Notes under the pieces: generated by a model
Seen by the model: the letters and a program-made list of their open reading frames with translations, nothing else
Told to the model about the DNA's origin: nothing
Databases searched by the model: none
In this document: positions 7,658 through 16,593 of the stretch, one piece after another
How positions within the stretch are numbered: position 1 is the stretch's first letter
Layout: each line of letters opens with the position of its first letter
Position numbers and translations under genes: made by a program
NCBI RefSeq assembly: GCF_016765615.1
Contig: NZ_JAESWA010000029.1
Location: 148,772 to 212,771 of the forward strand
Source: Clostridium paridis
GTDB taxonomy: Bacteria > Bacillota > Clostridia > Clostridiales > Clostridiaceae
Direction: 5' to 3'
DNA: 64,000 nucleotides

Positions 7658-9637
7658 ATGAAAAAGAAAATATTATCATTAACAATCTCTTTATCTATAG
7701 CGATGACATTATTTTCATCTACAGTTTTTAAAGTTAATGCAGAAACCTTGACTTACAATGAAACTACTATTAATGAGAACTTGAATGCTACAGTTGTTCC
7801 GGATCACATTGTATTAAACTGGACAGAAGATCCTAGTACAACTCAAACTATTACATGGAGAACTTCTAAAGATGTTAATGCAGGAGAAGTAAAATATAGA
7901 GTTAAAGGAAGTACTGATTTTACTACTTTAAATGTTGATCCAAGTAATATTAAATTATTTTCTACTGTGGCATCAGATACAGCAGGAAGTATGAAGGTTT
8001 TCTCAGTAACAATTAAAGGATTGCAGTCAGGTACGACCTATGAATATATAGTAGGGGATGGAACTAATTTTAGTAACATTAGTACATTCAAAACCGAAGT
8101 AAGTAACAATAGTAAAACTAAATTCTTAATATTTGGAGATTCTCAAAGTGGGGATTCAAGTAAACCTATATATGCTCCATGGCATGATACAGTTCAAAAA
8201 GCTTATAGTGAAAATCCTGATGCTAATTTCATGGTTAATATTGGAGATTTGGTTGAACAAGGTCAGAATTATCAACATTGGAACAATTGGTTTAATGCTG
8301 CAAATGGAGTTATTAATAATATTCCTGAGATGGTGGTTCAAGGAAACCATGAAACTTATGTTCCAAGTGGTGGTTCATCAAAACCTGAATATTTCACAAA
8401 TCAATTTTCAGTTCCTAATAATGGACCTTTTGGGTATGAGGGACAAGTTTACTCATATAATTATGGTAATGTACATTTCGTAGTACTAGACAGCCAAGAA
8501 GACGAAGAAGCACCTTCAAATGATAACTTTCTTAAAACTCAAGCAGACTGGCTAGAACAGGATCTTTCAGCTAATAAGCAAAAATGGACAATTGTAATGT
8601 TCCATAAGACACCTTATTACAATAAGAAGACTAGAAATAATCCTGCAGTAAAAGATATTTTTACTCCAGTAATTGATAAACACCATGTTGATGTTGTTCT
8701 GAATGGACATGACCATGGACTTTCAAGAACATATGCTATAAATGGGGATAACTACTATACAGACTATTCTAAGGGGACAGTATATTATGTAACTGGTAGA
8801 AGTGGAAATAAGTTTTATACTGATCTTTCAAATAAGACTTGGGATGCCTTTTTCCAAGACACACAAGATAGTCCAACCTATGAAGTTGCAGATGTAGTAG
8901 ATGGTAAACTTACTATAAAAGCATATAAATATAGCACAACAAATCCTGCATATTCTAACTCAACACTAGTGGATACACTTGTAATTGATAAAGATAATCC
9001 AAACAATAGTACAAGCCTTACATTAAATAAAAATGATAAAACAAAGTTATCAGTGGCTGGTTCTGTAATTTCAGATTATGATGTAGATGTAGTAAATAAT
9101 AAGGCATATGTAGATCCATCAAAGATAGCTGAAGTTTATAAAGGAACGTATGATAAAACTACACTTACTTTAACTATAAACTCTAAAAAATATGTATTTG
9201 CATCTTCAGATCTTTTAAATAACGATGCCTCAAAAGTAAATCTTGATGCATTATATAAGTCAGGGATTGATTGTAAATATAATTCAGATTTAAATGTTGT
9301 GTTGATTGATTTTACAGGAAGAGTAGATACTACAGGCTTTACAGGTTTTGTGATTGGCTCAATACCAAATTCAGGTACAAATCCTCCTTCAAATGGAAGT
9401 AATCCATCTGGAAATAATGGCAGTTCTACAACACCTTCCAACAATACTTCTAGCAATGCAGGTAATTCAAATAATAGTAACTTAACCAATTTATCTTCAA
9501 GTTCTCTACCTAAGACTGGATCAGTAATAGGAATGGATTTGATTATAGTATTAGGAATTACTATAATTTTGAGTGGCATTTGCGTATTGAATAGAAAAAG
9601 AATCTCAGAAAAAATTCACAAGATTATAAGTAAATAG
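7658..9637 (+). CDS. Cell-wall-anchored purple-acid-type phosphatase
   Basis: A 659-residue surface enzyme. Residues 1-28 are a signal peptide ending in VNA. Residues ~45-150 form an FnIII-like purple acid phosphatase N-terminal domain (NWTEDPSTTQTITWRTS). The metallophosphoesterase domain (~150-400) shows the dinuclear metal signatures GDSQ (Asp161), GDLVEQ, GNHE (230-232), MFHKTPYY and GHDH (350-353). A copper-amine-oxidase-like or unknown domain spans ~450-560. A Ser/Asn/Gly/Pro-rich spacer leads to LPKTG (617-621), a hydrophobic helix and a basic tail, so sortase anchoring is expected. It probably hydrolyses external phosphomonoesters. No sortase gene is in the window. Confidence 0.92.
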   Translation: MKKKILSLTISLSIAMTLFSSTVFKVNAETLTYNETTINENLNATVVPDHIVLNWTEDPSTTQTITWRTSKDVNAGEVKYRVKGSTDFTTLNVDPSNIKLFSTVASDTAGSMKVFSVTIKGLQSGTTYEYIVGDGTNFSNISTFKTEVSNNSKTKFLIFGDSQSGDSSKPIYAPWHDTVQKAYSENPDANFMVNIGDLVEQGQNYQHWNNWFNAANGVINNIPEMVVQGNHETYVPSGGSSKPEYFTNQFSVPNNGPFGYEGQVYSYNYGNVHFVVLDSQEDEEAPSNDNFLKTQADWLEQDLSANKQKWTIVMFHKTPYYNKKTRNNPAVKDIFTPVIDKHHVDVVLNGHDHGLSRTYAINGDNYYTDYSKGTVYYVTGRSGNKFYTDLSNKTWDAFFQDTQDSPTYEVADVVDGKLTIKAYKYSTTNPAYSNSTLVDTLVIDKDNPNNSTSLTLNKNDKTKLSVAGSVISDYDVDVVNNKAYVDPSKIAEVYKGTYDKTTLTLTINSKKYVFASSDLLNNDASKVNLDALYKSGIDCKYNSDLNVVLIDFTGRVDTTGFTGFVIGSIPNSGTNPPSNGSNPSGNNGSSTTPSNNTSSNAGNSNNSNLTNLSSSSLPKTGSVIGMDLIIVLGITIILSGICVLNRKRISEKIHKIISK

Positions 9638-9664
9638 AATTAAGCTATATTTAATAACCTATAT

Positions 9665-9706
9665 AAAAGAGCTTTCTTACTAAACTGTAAGAGAGCTCTT
9701 TTTTAT
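9665..9706 (+). terminator. Terminator after the phosphatase gene
   Basis: AAAAGAGCT...CTTAC pairs with GTAAG...AGCTCTTTT with a small internal bulge, followed by a T run. Confidence 0.85.
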
Positions 9707-9786
9707 GTAAGCTAATAGACATAGAGTAGGATATTAATGCAAGCTATAATAAAAACATAAAGTGATGAATATAAGGAGAGATAAAA

Positions 9787-10473
9787 ATGGAAGTTGTAAA
9801 AATTGAAAATTTAAATAAGACTTATGGTAAAGGTGAAAACAAAGTAGAAGCTTTAAGAAATGTTAATCTTTCTATAAATAAAGGCGAATTTGTAGCAATA
9901 GTTGGAGCATCAGGTTCAGGAAAAAGTACACTACTTCACCTATTAGGAGGGCTTGATAAACCTACTAGTGGAAAAGTTGTTATTGATGGAGAGAGTATAT
10001 ATGATTACAAGGAAGAAAACCTTGCAATATTTAGAAGAAGAAAAATAGGATTTATATTTCAATTCTTTAATCTAATACCAGTGCTTGATGTGGAAGAGAA
10101 TATATCACTTCCAGCTCTTTTAGATAATGATAAGGTTGATAAGAAATATTTAGATGAGATAGTTGAGTTACTAGGATTAAAAGAAAGAATAAGACATCTG
10201 CCTTCTGAGCTTTCAGGTGGACAACAACAAAGAGTATCTATAGGAAGAGCATTACTTAATAAGCCTTCCATTGTACTTGCAGATGAACCAACAGGAAATT
10301 TAGATAGTAAGAATTCAAAAGAGGTTATTGAACTTTTAAAATTTACTGCAAGAAAATACAATCAAACATTAATACTTATTACTCATGATGTAAATATTGC
10401 CTCTATGGCTGATAGAGTTATAACAATACAAGATGGTGAAATAATTTCCGATGAGCATTTAAAGAGTAATTAG
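9787..10473 (+). CDS. ABC transporter ATP-binding protein (MacB/LolD type)
   Basis: A 228-residue nucleotide-binding subunit. It contains Walker A GASGSGKST, the Q-loop FIFQFFNLIP, the ABC signature LSGGQQQR and Walker B VLADEPTGNLD followed by the H-loop THD. This is the LolD/MacB/FtsE-like class that partners FtsX-fold permeases. It drives the 828-residue permease encoded 20 bp downstream, and a two-component system follows. That gene order is common for transporters that detect or expel antimicrobial peptides or act on the envelope; the substrate here is unknown. Confidence 0.95.
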   Translation: MEVVKIENLNKTYGKGENKVEALRNVNLSINKGEFVAIVGASGSGKSTLLHLLGGLDKPTSGKVVIDGESIYDYKEENLAIFRRRKIGFIFQFFNLIPVLDVEENISLPALLDNDKVDKKYLDEIVELLGLKERIRHLPSELSGGQQQRVSIGRALLNKPSIVLADEPTGNLDSKNSKEVIELLKFTARKYNQTLILITHDVNIASMADRVITIQDGEIISDEHLKSN

Positions 10474-10493
10474 GGGACAGAGGTGAAAAAATA

Positions 10494-12980
10494 ATGATAA
10501 CTAGTTATAAACAGATTACCGGAAGGTATCTTAAGTCAAATAAAAAAAGAACAGTTTTAACTATAATAGGAATAGTATTATCAGTAGCTTTAATATCATC
10601 AATAGGTCTATTTGTGAAAGGGCTACAATCTGCACAATTAGAGCAGACCAAAAACGATTATGGTTCATTTCACCTTATGTTTAAGAATACTGACGAAGAA
10701 TTATTTTCTAAGGTAATAAATAATCCTAATGTTTATAGGTATGGTTACTTTAAGTTGGATAAGGATATAAAGGTAAATGATCGTTTGACGGCTAATGAAA
10801 TAACAGCTACAGACGATGCATTAGAACTTACTCCTTATAAGATTAAAGAAGGAAATATGCCTGTAAAGGATAATGAAATTGCACTAGAGCAATGGTCTCT
10901 TAAATATTTTTCAGAAACAACTAAAGTTGGAGACAAAATAAATATTAATAATAAGGAATTTACTCTTACTGGAATATTAGAAAATAGCATAAAAAGTCAG
11001 CTTGATAATAAACCAATATTATTAACGAAAGACAATAATATTTCTAAAAACGGTTCTGTATTATTAGTTGAAATTTCTTCTAAAACTAAAATAAGAAAGG
11101 GATTGGATGAACTAGAAAAACTGACAACAAAAGAAAACTATGTTGAAAATACTCCTGTATTAATGATAGAAGGGGCAGGTGGTCAAGATTCAGGGTCAAA
11201 AGGGCTATTTGCAACACTTTCAGTAATAATTGGTATTGTAGTAGTTTCAACAATAGCTGTTATATATAATTCATTTCAAATTAGTGTTGTAGAAAGAATA
11301 AAAGAATTTGGATTATTAAGAGCTGTTGGAACTACACCAAGGCAAGTAAGAAATATTGTTTTCAGGGAAGCTACTATGCTGGCAATTATAGGTGTACCTC
11401 TTGGATTATTATGTGGATGTATAGCAATGGCAGTTATAAAGTGGGTGTTTAATATAATTGGAGGGGACTCTGTAATGCCGCTTAACTTAGTTATTGATCC
11501 ATTTGTAATGGGATTGAGTACAGTGGTAGGAATAATATCTATATATTTATCAGCATTAATTCCAGCAGTTTTTGCAGGAAGGATATCACCACTAGAAGCT
11601 ATAAGCAGTAGAACATCAATAGCAAAAGGAAAAATTAAAAGAAGTAATAATAGAATTATAAAAATGCTTTTTGGATTTGAAGGATCTATGGCATCTAAGA
11701 ACATAAAAAGAAATAGAAAGAGATATAGAATAACTGTTTTCTCTGTTCTAATAAGTGTTGTGCTTTTTGTATCCTTTAAGTCATTAGTCGATATGCTTAT
11801 AAATGTTACTAATTCTCCAAATGAATCAAGAGATATTCATTTTACAGTATATAGTGATGGCGGCGATGGAAAGAAAAATACTTCAGAGTTTGATGAATTA
11901 GCAAAAAGTATAAAAACTTCAAACTTAGTGGATAAAGTTTATAAATCCTACAGTACGTATTCATTTGAGTCTGCCATTAATAATGATAAAAAGGTAAAAG
12001 AAGTAGAAAATATAAATGGAGTATATAGCAGTGCTACTGTAAATGGAGCAGAAAAAACAATCCTAGAAGCAAATATAGCTGTATATGATGAAGATTCTTT
12101 TGGAACTGCAAAAAAATATTTAGATTCAGGAAGTATTGATAGTGATAAACTTAATAAAGAAAATGGTGTAGTAATAATAAATAAAAATGCAATAGATAAT
12201 TTAAAAACTAAGAAGAAATATGAAGGACCAGTAGCAAATCTTAAAGTTGGAGATGAAATAGAACTTCAACTTCAAGACTCAGATAAACCAGTTGAATTTG
12301 GAAAAGGGCAAGTTAAAAAAGTTAAAGTATTAGCCATATTAAATAATGAACCTTTTGACTATTATGGAAGTCAAACTGGGCTTAAGCTTATTACAACCAA
12401 AGAAGTAGCTAAGGCCTTAACAGGAAGTGATGCTACAATTAATTCACTAAATATAGCTCTCAAGAATGTAAAAGATGAAAATGCTGAACTTACAGATTTA
12501 CAAGCAAAAACTAAGGTTAATAATAATTTAAATGTAATAAACAATATAGACCAAAATAGAAGAGACAAATCAACAATGCTGATGCTTCAAATATTAGTGT
12601 ATGGATTCATTATTGTAGTTTCACTAATAAGTAGTGTAAATATAGTTAATACTCTTACTACAAATATTATTTTAAGAAAAAGAGAGTTTGCAACCTTAAA
12701 ATCTATTGGATTAACTCAAAGAGCATTAAGAAAAATGATAATATTAGAAGGATTGCTTTATGCATTCTGGGGAACATTATATGGAGCAGTTATAGGTTCA
12801 GGATTATCATATTTAATGTTTAAAGGGCTAGGAGGAGTAAGAGAATTCCCTTGGTCTATTCCTTGGGAAGCGATAGTTATAGCTGGAGTTGGAGCAGTAG
12901 TAATTGGATACCTTTCAGTATTATCGCCACTAGCAAGAATTAAGAAGGATAATTTAATTGAAGTAATTAGAGAAGAATAA
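10494..12980 (+). CDS. ABC transporter permease with two FtsX domains
   Basis: An 828-residue integral membrane protein. A first helix (~20-42) is followed by a ~190-residue extracytoplasmic domain and an FtsX core of three helices (~245-380, with the typical ERIKEFGLLRAVGTT coupling motif). A linker helix (~410-430) precedes a second large extracytoplasmic domain and a second FtsX core (~690-815, KREFATLKSIGLTQRAL). The duplicated layout matches macrolide/lipoprotein-type exporters that work by mechanotransmission rather than by a central channel. It is not a ten-helix BceB. The gene is cotranscribed with the upstream ATPase and probably regulated by the downstream two-component pair. Confidence 0.92.
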   Translation: MITSYKQITGRYLKSNKKRTVLTIIGIVLSVALISSIGLFVKGLQSAQLEQTKNDYGSFHLMFKNTDEELFSKVINNPNVYRYGYFKLDKDIKVNDRLTANEITATDDALELTPYKIKEGNMPVKDNEIALEQWSLKYFSETTKVGDKININNKEFTLTGILENSIKSQLDNKPILLTKDNNISKNGSVLLVEISSKTKIRKGLDELEKLTTKENYVENTPVLMIEGAGGQDSGSKGLFATLSVIIGIVVVSTIAVIYNSFQISVVERIKEFGLLRAVGTTPRQVRNIVFREATMLAIIGVPLGLLCGCIAMAVIKWVFNIIGGDSVMPLNLVIDPFVMGLSTVVGIISIYLSALIPAVFAGRISPLEAISSRTSIAKGKIKRSNNRIIKMLFGFEGSMASKNIKRNRKRYRITVFSVLISVVLFVSFKSLVDMLINVTNSPNESRDIHFTVYSDGGDGKKNTSEFDELAKSIKTSNLVDKVYKSYSTYSFESAINNDKKVKEVENINGVYSSATVNGAEKTILEANIAVYDEDSFGTAKKYLDSGSIDSDKLNKENGVVIINKNAIDNLKTKKKYEGPVANLKVGDEIELQLQDSDKPVEFGKGQVKKVKVLAILNNEPFDYYGSQTGLKLITTKEVAKALTGSDATINSLNIALKNVKDENAELTDLQAKTKVNNNLNVINNIDQNRRDKSTMLMLQILVYGFIIVVSLISSVNIVNTLTTNIILRKREFATLKSIGLTQRALRKMIILEGLLYAFWGTLYGAVIGSGLSYLMFKGLGGVREFPWSIPWEAIVIAGVGAVVIGYLSVLSPLARIKKDNLIEVIREE

Positions 12981-12990
12981 AGGAGATGAA

Positions 12991-13095
12991 ATGCTTCCGT
13001 ACCATTGTGTAAGGAAGCTTTATTTCCATTATATAGAGAAAAATTATATAATAAATCTATGGCTAAATAATTTAAGAGGTGATGGTATTGAGTAA
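12991..13095 (+). CDS. Possible 34-residue small ORF between permease and regulator
   Basis: ATG 12991 follows AAGGAG with a five-base spacer and opens a 34-codon frame that ends just inside the response-regulator gene. The hairpin GCTTCC/GGAAGC (12993-12998 with 13013-13018) lies within it. The predicted peptide (MLPYHCVRKL...) resembles nothing I recognise. It may be a translated leader or simply a chance frame over an attenuating hairpin. Confidence 0.2.
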   Translation: MLPYHCVRKLYFHYIEKNYIINLWLNNLRGDGIE

Positions 13096-13780
13096 ATTAT
13101 TGTTAGTGGAAGATGATGAATCTTTAGCTATCGGAATAGAATTTACACTTAAAGATGAAGGATATGAGGTTTTAAGGGCAAGTACATTAAAACAAGCGAA
13201 TGTGTCTTTTCAAGCTGAGGAAATAGACTTAATTATTTTAGATGTCAATTTGCCAGATGGAAATGGATATGATTTATGTAGAGAAATTAGAAAGAAAAGC
13301 GATGTTCCAATAATGTTTTTAACTGCATTAGATGAAGAAGTAAATATAGTTTTAGGGCTAGAAATTGGTGGAGATGATTATATTACTAAACCATTTAGAG
13401 TTAGAGAACTTTTATCAAGAGTAAAAGCGCTATTAAGAAGAAATTCGAAAAACCTACCAACGGGAAATAAGCTGAGAAGTGGGGATTTAGAAATAGATAC
13501 TTCTACAGCTTCAGTAAAAAAATTAGGAGAAGATATTACATTAACGGCACAAGAATATAAGCTTTTATTAACATTTCTATATAAGCCAGGAGTAATATTA
13601 AAGAGGGATGAAATATTAAAGGAACTTATTGAGGGAGATGATGTTTTTTTTGATGAAAACACATTATCTGTATATATTAAGAGAATAAGAGAAAAAATTG
13701 AGGATGATTCTAAAGTTCCAGAATATATAATTACTCAAAGAGGATTAGGATACATGTGGAATAAGGAAGTTACTCAGTAA
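13088..13780 (+). CDS. Response regulator, OmpR/PhoB family
   Basis: A 230-residue regulator. The receiver domain (1-115) has the acidic pocket EDD (8-10), phosphoacceptor Asp52 in ILDVNLPDG, and the Thr and Lys switch residues in FLTALD and ITKPF. The winged-helix DNA-binding domain (~130-228) carries LTAQEYKLLLTFL and the IKRIREKIE recognition region. TTG 13088 is chosen because AGAGGTG lies 6-12 bases upstream and the protein then begins MSKLLLVEDD; ATG 13082 and GTG 13079 are in frame but overlap the ribosome site. It is phosphorylated by the kinase encoded 27 bp downstream and likely controls the adjacent ABC exporter. Confidence 0.95.
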   Translation: MSKLLLVEDDESLAIGIEFTLKDEGYEVLRASTLKQANVSFQAEEIDLIILDVNLPDGNGYDLCREIRKKSDVPIMFLTALDEEVNIVLGLEIGGDDYITKPFRVRELLSRVKALLRRNSKNLPTGNKLRSGDLEIDTSTASVKKLGEDITLTAQEYKLLLTFLYKPGVILKRDEILKELIEGDDVFFDENTLSVYIKRIREKIEDDSKVPEYIITQRGLGYMWNKEVTQ

Positions 13781-13807
13781 TAATGATTTAAAATAAGGAG
13801 TTAAAGT

Positions 13808-15049
13808 ATGAGAAAAGAGTTTGTTAATCCAGAAATAAAAATAAGCTCCGCAGTTCTTTTTCTAATAATATCAATTTTTTTATTAGTTACTGTTATAACA
13901 CAGAGGCTTTATTATAATGGATTGAAAAGTAGCTACATAAAAACCTTAGGTGCTGTTACAGAAAAAGCGATAGATAAGAATCCTGAACTTGAAAAAGAGC
14001 TAGTACCTTTAGTAACTAAAGGAATTACTAAGGAAGATGAATCTAGAGGAGCTGAATTTTTAAATCAATATGGGTTAAATACAGAACTAGAGAATAACTT
14101 ATTTCCTTATTTAAGTGAAAACAATATTTTAGAGAACAATTTTATAATAATAGAATTTTTAGTTATGAGTATAGTTTTACTAATCTTTAACTTTTTTCAA
14201 TATAAGGTATTTTACAAGAAAATAGGCTCATTAATAACTGGAGCTAAAAAAGTAATAGAAGGAGACTATTATTTGCCTATAAGTGAACATAAGGAAGGGG
14301 AATTATCAAAGCTTGCAGTATCATTTAACTCTATGAGAGAGATTATAAGAAATAATATAAATGAATTAAGTAAAGAAAAACAATTTTTAGTGGATTTACT
14401 TTCAGATATATCACATCAATTAAAAACACCTCTATCATCAATGATTGTATATAATGATATCATGCTAAATAAAGAATTAAGCATAGAACAAAGAAGAACT
14501 TTTTTATTAAATAATCAAAATCAACTAAATAGGATGAATTGGTTAATTCAAAGTATACTTAAGTTAGCTAAGCTTGATGCTAAGGCAATCGAGCTTGAAA
14601 AAGAAGAACAAAGTTTAAATGAGACAATTGAAGAAGCTATTGAGGTATTGCAAAGTAAAGCTCTTGAAAGAGAAGTTAGGATTCACTTTAATTCTGATAA
14701 AGAGGTAAAGTTAGAGTATGATAGATTATGGCTTCAAGAAGCATTTATAAATATAATCAAAAATGGAATTGAACACACAGATAATGGGGGAGAAATAAGT
14801 ATAGATGTTTTTGAAAATCCAATATATAAGAAAGTAATTATTGAGGATAATGGAGAAGGGATAGATAAAGAAGATTTACCTAATATATTCAAAAGATTTT
14901 ATAAAGGAAAAACTTCAAGAAATAGTGATTCAGTTGGAATAGGATTAGCATTAGGTAAATCCATAGTAGAATCACATAATGGATATATTGAAGTAATGAG
15001 TCAAAAAGGAAAGGGAACAAGGTTTACCATAATATTCCTAAAATATTGA
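13808..15049 (+). CDS. Sensor histidine kinase
   Basis: A 413-residue membrane kinase. Helices at ~11-31 and ~111-131 bracket an extracytoplasmic domain of about 80 residues, followed by a HAMP-like linker. The H-box is DISHQLKTP with phosphorylated His203. The catalytic domain has the N-box NIIKNGIEHT, G1 IEDNGEGI and G2 SVGIGLALGKSI. The sizeable outer loop means it can sense a ligand itself, unlike the intramembrane-sensing BceS kinases. It pairs with the upstream response regulator. No obvious terminator follows, but the next gene has its own promoter. Confidence 0.95.
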   Translation: MRKEFVNPEIKISSAVLFLIISIFLLVTVITQRLYYNGLKSSYIKTLGAVTEKAIDKNPELEKELVPLVTKGITKEDESRGAEFLNQYGLNTELENNLFPYLSENNILENNFIIIEFLVMSIVLLIFNFFQYKVFYKKIGSLITGAKKVIEGDYYLPISEHKEGELSKLAVSFNSMREIIRNNINELSKEKQFLVDLLSDISHQLKTPLSSMIVYNDIMLNKELSIEQRRTFLLNNQNQLNRMNWLIQSILKLAKLDAKAIELEKEEQSLNETIEEAIEVLQSKALEREVRIHFNSDKEVKLEYDRLWLQEAFINIIKNGIEHTDNGGEISIDVFENPIYKKVIIEDNGEGIDKEDLPNIFKRFYKGKTSRNSDSVGIGLALGKSIVESHNGYIEVMSQKGKGTRFTIIFLKY

Positions 15050-15099
15050 TAATTTTAAGCTTTTAGGAATAATAATGAAGTAGAGTAATATATCATAAT

Positions 15100-15128
15100 T
15101 TGAAAATGTAACGATTTTATGTTATGAT
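15100..15128 (+). promoter_or_regulatory. Sigma-A promoter of the CorC/HlyC gene
   Basis: TTGAAA (15100-15105), 17 bases, TATGAT (15123-15128), 35 bases before the start codon. Confidence 0.7.
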
Positions 15129-15163
15129 AAAATGGTAAATTTTTATAAAATGGAGGAAAGATA

Positions 15164-16489
15164 ATGGAATCAGATCCTGACCCTGCGAACGTAATTTCGC
15201 AATTGATACTAATAGCAATACTTACTCTTTTGAATGCATTTTTTTCATCAGCAGAGATGGCTATTGTATCACTAAATAAGAACAAAATAAAAATTCTTTC
15301 AGAAGAAGGAAATAAAAAGGCACAGTTACTTGAAAGGCTTATGCAGGAGCCTACAAAATTTTTGTCTACAGTACAAGTAGGAATTACCCTTGCTGGATTT
15401 TTCTCAAGTGCATCTGCAGCTACTGGTGTTTCAGAAGATTTAGGAAATGTTTTAACAGCTATTAATGTTCCTTATAGTAGACAAATTGCATTAGTACTTG
15501 TAACAATAGTACTTTCATACATTACACTTGTTTTTGGAGAATTGTATCCAAAGAGGGTGGCTTTGAAAAAGTCAGAAACTATTGCAATGTTCTCTGTTAG
15601 ACCAATATTATTTGTGTCAAAATTAACAGTGCCATTTGTAAAGTTATTATCAGTATCTACAAATGTATTACTTAGAATTACTGGAATGAACAGTAATGAC
15701 TTAGAGGAGAAGGTTTCTAAGGAAGAAATCAAATCCTTAGTAGAAGTTGGACAAGAACATGGAGTAATTAATGAAACTGAAAAAGAAATGATAGATAGTA
15801 TATTTGAGTTTGATGATATATTAGCTGAAGAGGTTATGACTCCAAGAACTGAGGTATACTTAATTAATATAGATAGACCATTAATTGAATATCTTGACGA
15901 ACTTTTAGATGAGAAGTATTCAAGAATTCCAGTATTTGAAGGGGACAGTGACAATATAATAGGTATACTCTACATGAAAGATTTTATAATTGAAGCACGT
16001 AAAGTAGGCTTTGAGAATGTGGATATAAGAAAGATACTACATCCAGCATATTTTGTACTTGAAAGAAAAAATATAGATGAATTATTCAAAGAACTTCAAA
16101 GTACAAAAACCCATATGGCAATACTGGTAGATGAATATGGTGGTTTTTCAGGAATAGTAACTATAGAAGATTTGATTGAAGAAGTCATGGGAAATATAGA
16201 TGATGAATATGATGAAGATGAACCAGATATAAAAAAAATAGATAATAATACCTATATTGTTAATGGACTAGTTCCTGTAGATGAACTTAATGAAAGTCTT
16301 AATTTAGAATTAGATTCTGATTCAGATGATTATGATACATTAAGCGGACTTTTAATTAATATAATTGGACATATACCTAATGAGGGTGACCAAGATATTA
16401 TTGAGCATAAAGATATAATCTTTAAGATAGAGGAAGTAAAAGAAAAAAGAATTAAAAAAGTAAGGATTTCTTTGGGGAATCCTGTGTAG
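15164..16489 (+). CDS. CNNM/CorC (HlyC-type) transporter-associated protein
   Basis: A 441-residue membrane protein. The N-terminal DUF21/CNNM domain (~1-190) contains three to four helices and the characteristic NAFFSSAEMAI segment. A CBS pair (~205-335) includes MTPRTEVY and VDEYGGFSGIVTIEDLIEE. A CorC_HlyC C-terminal domain (~345-435) carries the acidic LSGLLINIIGHIP region. Proteins with this order mediate or regulate Mg2+ (and possibly Co2+) efflux; the old hemolysin name is a misnomer. It is transcribed alone from a good sigma-A promoter, with a terminator 14 bp after the stop. Confidence 0.92.
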   Translation: MESDPDPANVISQLILIAILTLLNAFFSSAEMAIVSLNKNKIKILSEEGNKKAQLLERLMQEPTKFLSTVQVGITLAGFFSSASAATGVSEDLGNVLTAINVPYSRQIALVLVTIVLSYITLVFGELYPKRVALKKSETIAMFSVRPILFVSKLTVPFVKLLSVSTNVLLRITGMNSNDLEEKVSKEEIKSLVEVGQEHGVINETEKEMIDSIFEFDDILAEEVMTPRTEVYLINIDRPLIEYLDELLDEKYSRIPVFEGDSDNIIGILYMKDFIIEARKVGFENVDIRKILHPAYFVLERKNIDELFKELQSTKTHMAILVDEYGGFSGIVTIEDLIEEVMGNIDDEYDEDEPDIKKIDNNTYIVNGLVPVDELNESLNLELDSDSDDYDTLSGLLINIIGHIPNEGDQDIIEHKDIIFKIEEVKEKRIKKVRISLGNPV

Positions 16490-16502
16490 ATTGAATGAGG
16501 AA

Positions 16503-16532
16503 GGTTAAGAAAGAGATTTCTTAATCTTTTTT
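16503..16532 (+). terminator. Terminator after the CorC/HlyC gene
   Basis: GGTTAAGAAA (16503-16512) pairs with TTTCTTAATC (16517-16526), GAGA loop, then TTTTTT. Confidence 0.85.
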
Positions 16533-16593
16533 ATTTAGTTTAAAGGAAATGATAAAATGATATATAATTAAATTAGGAATAAAAAGGAGGATA

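Noticed and set aside
9136..9579. 147-codon minus-strand frame in the phosphatase gene
   Set aside because: It mirrors the Asn/Ser/Gly-rich spacer of the real gene; no ribosome site or promoter.
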